Assembly (NCBI GenBank): GCA_016709875.1
Contig: JADJLZ010000002.1
Coordinates: 434,001 to 498,000 of the forward strand
Origin: Planctomycetota bacterium
Lineage (GTDB): Bacteria; Planctomycetota; UBA1135; GCA-002686595
Length of the DNA: 64,000 nucleotides
Direction of reading: 5' to 3'
How positions within the stretch are numbered: the stretch's first letter is position 1; every line of letters begins with the position of its first letter. The notes below the pieces were generated by a model. It was not told the origin of the DNA. It saw only the letters and a list, made by a program, of their open reading frames with translations, and did no database searches. A program made the position numbers and the translations under genes. This document shows, piece by piece, positions 58,814 to 64,000 of this stretch.

Positions 58814-58845
58814 GATGAAAAACCCAGGCGGGCTGGATCTTCCAC
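58814..58845 (-). repeat. Dispersed repeat A, degenerate copy 7
   Basis: GATGAAAAACCCAGGCGGGC followed by TGGATCTTCCAC matches repeat A with several changes. It sits in the convergent gap between the VOC gene and the sigma-factor fusion and has no partner copy. Confidence 0.65.
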
Positions 58846-58898
58846 GCGAATGCTAAGAGCGCCGATGCCTCGCAAAGTCTGGCCGAGCTTGGCTGGGC

Positions 58899-61800
58899 TC
58901 ACATGCCCTCGACAGATGTCGTCTCTCCGGGCTTCACCACGCATCCGCGTGCGGATCCCGGCTCCCCTTCTCGCTCGAGCGTGCACTCCCCAGCCGGGGC
59001 GCACTCGAAAACGAAGTGACCGGTGTCGTCGACGCTCGCCTCCGCCCAGGCTCCCAGCGCACCCGACTTCCAGCTCAGAGTCACTCTTCCTGCCTTCACT
59101 CCGGACTCCGCGACACGGCCCTCGATCCTTCCCGCACGGAAAGCGACCTGCAAGACGTGCGCGCCGCGCATGAGGTCTCTTCCCGGTTGGTACAGCTGAG
59201 GCCAGCCGGAGAGATGGGAATCCAGGATGATCTCGGCGTGCACCGGGTCGACGAACTCGAACTCGAAGTCCTCGTGTCCGGCTGTCGCGCGCTTGTCGAA
59301 GTCGATGCGTGTCGAGCCCGGGAGACAACTCGACACGGTCAGGTTCCATTGCGTCGCCGGCGGCGGCGGCAGATCGAGCGCGAGCCGCAGGCGCACGGTC
59401 TCGAGCAGGTGCAGGTCCATCCGCGTGGTGTGACCGGCCTCCACGTCACAGCTCCAGCGCTGGGGTTCACATCCCTCGGGAGGGGTGCCCGTCTCGAATT
59501 GCATCTCTTGATGCGGAACCGTCGCAGAGAGCTCGTACCGACCCGACGACAGGCCCTGGATCCTGAAGCGTCCCTTGCTGTCCGCCGGAACCGTTCTGAT
59601 CACCTCTCCGGCTCGTGAAGCGGAGATCTGGATCCCGCTCGCGGGCTTCCCGTCACTGCGAACCACCACGCCCTCGATCGTGCCGCTCGGCGCGAGGTCG
59701 AGGACGATTCCGTCGACATCCTGACCGGGCGCGACCGCGATCGGAGCCGAGAACTCCGAGATCGCCCCCGTGCGCTGTGCCTGGAGCCGCACGCTTCCCG
59801 TCCCCTCGACGGTGAGCTCGAACTGGCCGTCGGCGTTGCAGATCGCATTCGCCGTCCAGGGTGGTCCCATCGGGGTGGACTGCGCGGCGTCTTTCAATTC
59901 CTGCTCGACGACTTGGACCGAGGCGTGACCCGGACGCGGATCGTTCGACTGCACGACTCCCCGCAAGACGCACGCACGATCGAGGACGACATCGACGACC
60001 CCCGACCTCGTCGTCGGATCGAGTGGGCCGATCACGCGCGTGCGCCAGCCCGGCGCACGGATACGCAGAAAGAAGGGCGCGAGATCAGACGGGAGCCTCA
60101 GCTCTCCACCGGCGTGTGTATCCGACGCATTGTTCCCACCCTGCCAGATCCACGCCTCGGATCGTCGATCCCAGGCGAAGCTCTCGATCGGGGCTCCGGT
60201 TGCGTCGTGCACGCGCAGGAGAAACGTGTGTGCGCCGTCCAGTTGCAACACGATGTCGTGAGTCCCCGAGGGGATGTCGCTCCTGCGCACGGGCGCCCAT
60301 GCACCCGCTTTGTCGTAGGCGACGAGTTCGAAGACCGAATCGGGGTGACCGTCGATCCGAAAGCGCCCGTGATCGTCGCAGGACGAGATCAGATTGAGCG
60401 CGGGTTCGGGGCCGCTGACGGTGCGCTCGAGCAGTGGAGCACGAGCGACGGGAGAGCCTCGCGGGTCGACCACGACTCCGCTGATCGAGTCGAGCCCGTT
60501 CAGCGTGGGGATCACGAGCTCGAGATCCAGACGGGGCTCGCCCGAGGAGAGATCGATGCTGAGCCTTCCGCACCTCAGGTCATCGGCCTGAGCCGTGACC
60601 TCGCACGCTTCCGAAGGCGCGTTCTCGAAGACGAAGCTGCCGTCGCTCGTGCTCTGGGCACCGTCGCTGTACGAGCGTCGGCCCACTGTCGTGGTCGAGA
60701 TGTAGAGGTGTATGCCGGCGCAGCTCCGCCCCTGTGCATCTCGCACGAAGCCGCCCGCGCGCGTTCCGGGACCGAGGACGAGATCGTCGAGGTCGAGTCT
60801 CTTCTCGACTGCGTTTGTCGCATCCAGGAACCCGCGGCAGTAGCCGGGCTTGCGCGCCTCGATCCAGACCTGAACGCCCCACGAAGTCGCCTCCGGAAGC
60901 TTCGTCGCGATCGAGAAGCTCCCGTCCGCTGCACTTCGAACGCGGGGCAGGTACTCCGCCGCGCCGGGGGCCTCGGCGAGCAGGAACTTCTGGACGCCGG
61001 TGGAATCGTTCCACCACGACAGCGAGGTCAGCGAGACCGCCGCTTCGGCTACGGGCTGGCCGGCCTGGTCTATGCAGCGTCCGCGGATCTGGACGCTCGG
61101 ATGCTCGTCGCGCAGGACCGGGGAGGCAGGAGTGACTCGCTGTTCGACGCGCGTGGACTTCTGGCCGGCGTCCGCCGCGAGGCCTGATTGCGAAGCCGGT
61201 TCGCTGGACACGCCGGTCGAACCAAGCAGCGGCGGACTGGCGTCGGGTGCTTCCAAGTTCACGATCAACGGCCGCACGAGCCACACGCCGAGTACCAGCG
61301 CGGCCATACCGATCGAGACCTTTGCGAGCGTCGACACGAGCAGACCTCCTCCGACTACGGCACTTCCTCCCCCGAGCACAGCCCCCTTGGGTCGCGCGGC
61401 AAGCGCGAGCGCGCTCATCCACGTCTCCCGCTCGCCGTACTTGCGGTCGAGGCGCGCGCGCAGCTCCTCGAGTCCTTCCTTGAGACGATAGCGCACCGTG
61501 GCGACGGGAGTCCCCGACTGCTCGGCGATCTCCACGGCGCTGCGCCCGTGCACGTAGCGCTGGATCAGCGTCGCGCGCAACGGTTCGCGCAGCGCGCGCA
61601 GCTCCTTCGCGAGGAGTTCGTGCAGTTCCAGGCGCTCGATCGACTCGGCGCTGCTCGTGCTCGAGCGATCGAATTGCTCTTCGTCGAGCATCTGCATGCG
61701 CGGCCGATCGCGGTGCTGCTTCCAGGCGAGGCGTTGCGCGATTCCCCTCAGCCATGCACGCATCGAGGTGCGCTCGCGCGGCTGGCCGCGCAGCGCGGCG

Positions 61801-61925
61801 ACGAAAGTGTCCTGGGCGAGGTCCTCGGCGCTCGCGTCATCGGCGACGAGGCTGCGCGCGAGCTCGCGCACCCACGCGGCGTGTGCGAGGAGTTCCTGCT
61901 CCATCCAGGGCGTGTCCATCGACAT
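58899..61925 (-). CDS. ECF sigma factor fused to a membrane helix and carboxypeptidase-regulatory-like repeats
   Basis: This 1008-residue fusion begins with a sigma-70 region 2 (about 12-75: WVRELARSLVADDASAEDLA, QDTFVAALRG, WLRGIAQRLAWKQHR) and a sigma region 4 helix-turn-helix (about 105-160: SAVEIAEQSGTPVATVRYRL). A Gly-rich linker and a membrane helix (about 198-222: LAKVSIGMAALVLGVWLVRP) lead to some 780 residues of repeated beta domains of the carboxypeptidase-regulatory type (GRCIDQAGQPVAEAAVSLTS; ISGVVVDPRGSPVARAPLLE; GTIEGVVVRSDGKPASGIQI). The ATG at 61925 has GGGAG upstream. No separate anti-sigma gene is adjacent. The domain order implies a cytoplasmic sigma tethered to a periplasmic sensor, to be released by proteolysis or to act at the membrane; that mechanism is inference. 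Confidence 0.88.
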   Translation of the reverse strand: MSMDTPWMEQELLAHAAWVRELARSLVADDASAEDLAQDTFVAALRGQPRERTSMRAWLRGIAQRLAWKQHRDRPRMQMLDEEQFDRSSTSSAESIERLELHELLAKELRALREPLRATLIQRYVHGRSAVEIAEQSGTPVATVRYRLKEGLEELRARLDRKYGERETWMSALALAARPKGAVLGGGSAVVGGGLLVSTLAKVSIGMAALVLGVWLVRPLIVNLEAPDASPPLLGSTGVSSEPASQSGLAADAGQKSTRVEQRVTPASPVLRDEHPSVQIRGRCIDQAGQPVAEAAVSLTSLSWWNDSTGVQKFLLAEAPGAAEYLPRVRSAADGSFSIATKLPEATSWGVQVWIEARKPGYCRGFLDATNAVEKRLDLDDLVLGPGTRAGGFVRDAQGRSCAGIHLYISTTTVGRRSYSDGAQSTSDGSFVFENAPSEACEVTAQADDLRCGRLSIDLSSGEPRLDLELVIPTLNGLDSISGVVVDPRGSPVARAPLLERTVSGPEPALNLISSCDDHGRFRIDGHPDSVFELVAYDKAGAWAPVRRSDIPSGTHDIVLQLDGAHTFLLRVHDATGAPIESFAWDRRSEAWIWQGGNNASDTHAGGELRLPSDLAPFFLRIRAPGWRTRVIGPLDPTTRSGVVDVVLDRACVLRGVVQSNDPRPGHASVQVVEQELKDAAQSTPMGPPWTANAICNADGQFELTVEGTGSVRLQAQRTGAISEFSAPIAVAPGQDVDGIVLDLAPSGTIEGVVVRSDGKPASGIQISASRAGEVIRTVPADSKGRFRIQGLSSGRYELSATVPHQEMQFETGTPPEGCEPQRWSCDVEAGHTTRMDLHLLETVRLRLALDLPPPPATQWNLTVSSCLPGSTRIDFDKRATAGHEDFEFEFVDPVHAEIILDSHLSGWPQLYQPGRDLMRGAHVLQVAFRAGRIEGRVAESGVKAGRVTLSWKSGALGAWAEASVDDTGHFVFECAPAGECTLEREGEPGSARGCVVKPGETTSVEGM

Positions 61926-62006
61926 GGCGCTCCCACAGTTCCGCGGGGCGCGCTCCATGATGGAGGAATCCTGGAAAATGGGGCGAGTCAGGCTCGGCGA
62001 CGGACC

Positions 62007-62037
62007 GTCAAAAAACCAGGCGGGCTGGTTTTTTCAC
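62007..62037 (-). repeat. Dispersed repeat A, copy 8 (inverted)
   Basis: This exact consensus inverse copy lies 81 bases upstream of the sigma-fusion start and about 200 bases downstream of the glgC stop. Repeat B copy 4 follows 54 bases on. It can act as a terminator for glgC on the minus strand. Confidence 0.86.
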
Positions 62038-62091
62038 GCTGACGACCAGGGCGTCGGCGACTCGAGGTAGGACGACGGCGAGCGGGGGAGC

Positions 62092-62140
62092 GGGCGAATG
62101 ATGGAAAACCGTGGCGGGCTGCGGTGTCCAGGATTCGCCC
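62092..62140 (+). repeat. Dispersed repeat B, copy 4
   Basis: The arms GGGCGAATGATGG (62092-62104) and CCAGGATTCGCCC (62128-62140) match as an inverted repeat with two mismatches, around AAAACCGTGGCGGGCTGCGG. Confidence 0.85.
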
Positions 62141-62160
62141 GGTCCGATCCTGGCCTACTC

Positions 62161-62239
62161 CGTACTTCCCGCCCTGTACTTCCCGCCCTGTACTGCCCGT
62201 TCTGCCCGTTCTGCCCGGGCCCGTTCTGCCCGGGCCCGC
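62161..62239. repeat. Short tandem repeats directly after glgC
   Basis: Two copies of GTACTTCCCGCCCT (from 62162) are followed by GTACTGCCCGTTCT and repeated GCCCGTTCT, then CCCGGGCCCG units. They reach up to the glgC stop codon. The palindromic CCCGGGCCCG parts can form a GC hairpin after the gene. Confidence 0.8.
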
Positions 62240-63457
62240 TCAGGTGAACTTGTAGCGCGAGGGGATGATCGTGATCCCGGAGGGTGTCACGGTGAAGTGC
62301 TTCTCGTCGCGGGCGCGGTCGAAGCCGATCTCGACGCCGGGGGGGATTTCGGTCCACTTGTCGACGATCGTGCGGCGCAGCTTGGCGCCGGGGCGCACGG
62401 TGACGCCGTGGTAGAGCAGCGAGTCCTCGACGAGCGCGCCTTCCTGCACGAGCACGCGGTTGGAGAGGATCGAGCGGCTGATCTGCGAGCCGGAGACGAT
62501 CACGCCCGGGCACAGCAGCGAGTCGCGCGTCTTGGCGTCGAAGACGCACTTGGCCGGCGGATCGTTGTGCCAGAGCGTGTAGATCGGCCAGTCGAAGTCG
62601 TAGAGGTTGAACTGCGGCGTGAGGCTGCAGAGGTCCATGTTCGCCTCGTAGAGCGAATCGATGGTGCCCACATCGCGCCAGTAGGGATTCACGTCGCCCG
62701 CCTTGTGGCGGAAGTTGTGCGCGAAGACGGGCTCCTCGTCCACCATCGCGGGGATGATGTTGCGGCCGAAATCGTGGCCTTCGTTGCGCTCGGCGTTCTC
62801 GAGCAGGCGGCGCTTCAGCTCTTCGGTCTCGAAGATGTAGATGCCCATCGAGCCCAGGCAGTAGCCCGGATCGCCGGGGATCTCCTTCGCGCCGGACTTG
62901 GGCTTCTCGTCGAAGCCCGTCACGCGGCCGCGTGCGTCGTGCTCGACGATGCCAAAGCGCGGGGCCTCGGAAGCAGGGATGCGTACCGCGCCGACGGTGC
63001 ACTTCGCGCGCTTGATCAGGTGATCGCGCAGCATCCAGGCGTAGTCCATCTTGTAGATGTGGTCGCCCGAGAGAATCATCACGTGCTTGGGCGACTCGTC
63101 CTCGATCAGCCCGAGGTTGTGGTAGATCGCGTCGGCGGTGCCGCGGTACCACTTCTCCTCGGTGGAGAGGTGGTGTGGCGGGAGCACGCCGATGAACTGC
63201 TCGAGGCGGCGCGGGAGGAAGTTCCAGCCGAAGCGGATGTGCTCCTCGAGCGAGCGCGCCTGGTACTGCGTCAGCAGCATGATGCGCCGCAGGCCCGAGT
63301 GGATGCAGTTCGAGAGCGTGAAGTCGATGATCCGGTACGCGCCGCCAAAGGGCACCGCGGGCTTCGCGCGGTGCGAGGTCAGCCGCATCAGACGCTCGCC
63401 CTGGCCGCCGGCGAGGATCAGTACCAGTGTGTCCTTCAGTTCTTGGGTCAGCGACAT
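62240..63457 (-). CDS. glgC: Glucose-1-phosphate adenylyltransferase GlgC
   Basis: GlgC makes ADP-glucose, the donor for GlgA. The 405-residue product shows the nucleotidyltransferase motif LVLILAGGQGERLMRLTSHR at about 11-30, KPAVPFGGAYRIIDFTLSNC, the product-loop HVMILSGDHIYKMDY, EKPKSGAKEIPGDPGYCLGS and WRDVGTIDSLYEANMDL. The C-terminal left-handed beta-helix contains SGSQISRSILSNRVLVQEGA. Length is normal. The ATG at 63457 matches the family start; in-frame upstream codons are arginine/proline-rich and unlike GlgC. A TACCAT box lies 15 bases upstream, without a Shine-Dalgarno sequence. It should function with glgA at 40702, but the genes are not in one operon. Confidence 0.95.
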   Translation of the reverse strand: MSLTQELKDTLVLILAGGQGERLMRLTSHRAKPAVPFGGAYRIIDFTLSNCIHSGLRRIMLLTQYQARSLEEHIRFGWNFLPRRLEQFIGVLPPHHLSTEEKWYRGTADAIYHNLGLIEDESPKHVMILSGDHIYKMDYAWMLRDHLIKRAKCTVGAVRIPASEAPRFGIVEHDARGRVTGFDEKPKSGAKEIPGDPGYCLGSMGIYIFETEELKRRLLENAERNEGHDFGRNIIPAMVDEEPVFAHNFRHKAGDVNPYWRDVGTIDSLYEANMDLCSLTPQFNLYDFDWPIYTLWHNDPPAKCVFDAKTRDSLLCPGVIVSGSQISRSILSNRVLVQEGALVEDSLLYHGVTVRPGAKLRRTIVDKWTEIPPGVEIGFDRARDEKHFTVTPSGITIIPSRYKFT

Positions 63458-63472
63458 CGCGGGGGGGGCTCG

Positions 63473-63478
63473 ATGGTA
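63473..63478 (-). promoter_or_regulatory. TACCAT box before glgC
   Basis: TACCAT on the minus strand ends 15 bases before the glgC ATG; a run of C follows, and no ribosome-binding site is visible. Confidence 0.45.
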
Positions 63479-63572
63479 TCCGCTCGAAGGCTTCGATGCG
63501 GGGCTTCGAAGGGTCAAGATCCGCGGAGATCGAGAATTCGCCCGTAGTGGCGGGCGCTTCATTGGCTGGTCC

Positions 63573-63754
63573 GGAGCAGGCGGCGAATCAGGAGCAAGCT
63601 GCTGCTGGGAAGCCGACGGCCGCTGGGAGGCAGGGGGCTCGTCGGAGGCAGGGGGCGAATCGGAAACAGGCGGCTAGTCGGGAGCGGACGTCCAATCGGG
63701 AGCAGGCGGCGGCTGGGGAGCTGGCGGCCAATCGGAAGCTGGCGGCGGGTGCGC
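63573..63754. repeat. Degenerate tandem array of about ten 18-base units
   Basis: Units resemble GAGCAGGCGGCGAATCGG with several substitutions each; two units are 19 bases long. The array lies between the glgC promoter region and the end of the aspartoacylase-like gene and opens spurious reading frames of repeated Gln/Ala/Gly/Arg. No coding function is supported. Confidence 0.85.
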
Positions 63755-63804
63755 AGCAGCCTGCGGGGCTTGGTTCCCCCATCCGGAGTCCGTAGAGGCT
63801 CGCC

Positions 63805-64000
63805 TCAAGCCACGCGCGCGACGCTCGCCACCGGGCTCGGGCGCGCGAGGAAGAAGCCGTCGTGACCCTGGCCTTGGTAGCGCGGCATGATCAGGATCCC
63901 GCTCATCGGGCTGCGGATCGGGCGTTGGCCGCTCGGGCCGCCGAGCGCGAGCAGCTGGCCCTGCACGACATGCTCGAAGCTCTTGAAGCCGGGCAGCATC
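63805..64000 (-). CDS. C-terminal end of a succinylglutamate desuccinylase / aspartoacylase-like protein
   Basis: Only the last 64 residues lie in the window. The segment SPMSGILIMPRYQGQGHDGF followed by FLARPSP matches the end of AstE/AspA-family zinc hydrolases (typical SPxxGxxxMPRYQGxGxDGFFL). This family removes acyl groups from amino acids and often neighbours ATP-grasp ligases of the RimK type. The gene continues beyond the right edge, so the metal-binding residues cannot be checked. It is on the same strand as glgC but separated by the tandem array. Confidence 0.7.
   Translation of the reverse strand, partial: MLPGFKSFEHVVQGQLLALGGPSGQRPIRSPMSGILIMPRYQGQGHDGFFLARPSPVASVARVA

Noticed and set aside
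63427..63795. Possible Gln/Ala-rich protein between glgC and the aspartoacylase-like gene
   Set aside because: The frame is generated by the 18-base degenerate repeats, overlaps the glgC start on the opposite strand and has no ribosome-binding site or promoter box.

Overview
The window is uniformly GC-rich, gene-dense bacterial DNA. The combined evidence fits a member of the Planctomycetota. It holds a periplasmic sulfatase, an ECF sigma factor fused to a membrane anchor and carboxypeptidase-regulatory-like repeats, proline/alanine-rich membrane proteins and a complete type of flagellar operon. The phylum is an inference; no rRNA or other phylogenetic marker lies in the window.

Left part (1-31.5 kb): motility. 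The minus strand carries the export-gate genes fliO-P-Q-R, with fliR cut by the left edge. Next come a FIST sensor translationally coupled to a hybrid histidine kinase, and a divergent RND efflux pair. A minus-strand filament cluster follows: two short flagellins, fliD, fliS and a gene in the fliT position. From 14 to 31.5 kb one plus-strand block runs from an NtrC-type activator through five poorly characterised genes (a degenerate kinase, a receiver-ATPase fusion, a single-span membrane protein, an STN/TPR protein and a secreted TPR protein). It continues through an FlrB/FlrC-like pair to flgB-flgC-fliE-F-G-H-I-J, a MotE-like gene, fliM and fliN. Most junctions from 15.6 kb on are ATGA/GTGA overlaps or gaps under 40 bases, so I read it as one superoperon.

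Middle part (31.5-39.4 kb): a sulfatase and a glycoside-hydrolase-like protein, then a stretch with many reading-frame breaks. A Fic protein, a ThrE-type transporter and an arylsulfotransferase are each recognisable over full length but frameshifted. Local sequence error or recent decay are both possible.

Right part (39.4-64 kb): an accessory region. It contains four ATP-grasp ligases, two of them followed by alpha/beta-hydrolase-type esterases, and an S51/cyanophycinase-like protein, which suggests a peptide or amide-conjugate pathway. Glycogen genes glgA and glgC, a DinB-like protein, a methyltransferase, a VOC protein, two carboxypeptidase-regulatory-repeat proteins and the end of an aspartoacylase-like gene are also here. 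This region carries two families of short dispersed repeats, one arranged in inverted pairs, two unrelated arrays with the same 18-base period, and a perfect 44-base-arm inverted repeat.

Ten first-in-unit genes have a TANNNT box ending 4-15 bases before the start codon, mostly without a Shine-Dalgarno sequence, which points to widespread leaderless or very short-leader transcription. No tRNA, rRNA, CRISPR array or transposase gene was seen.
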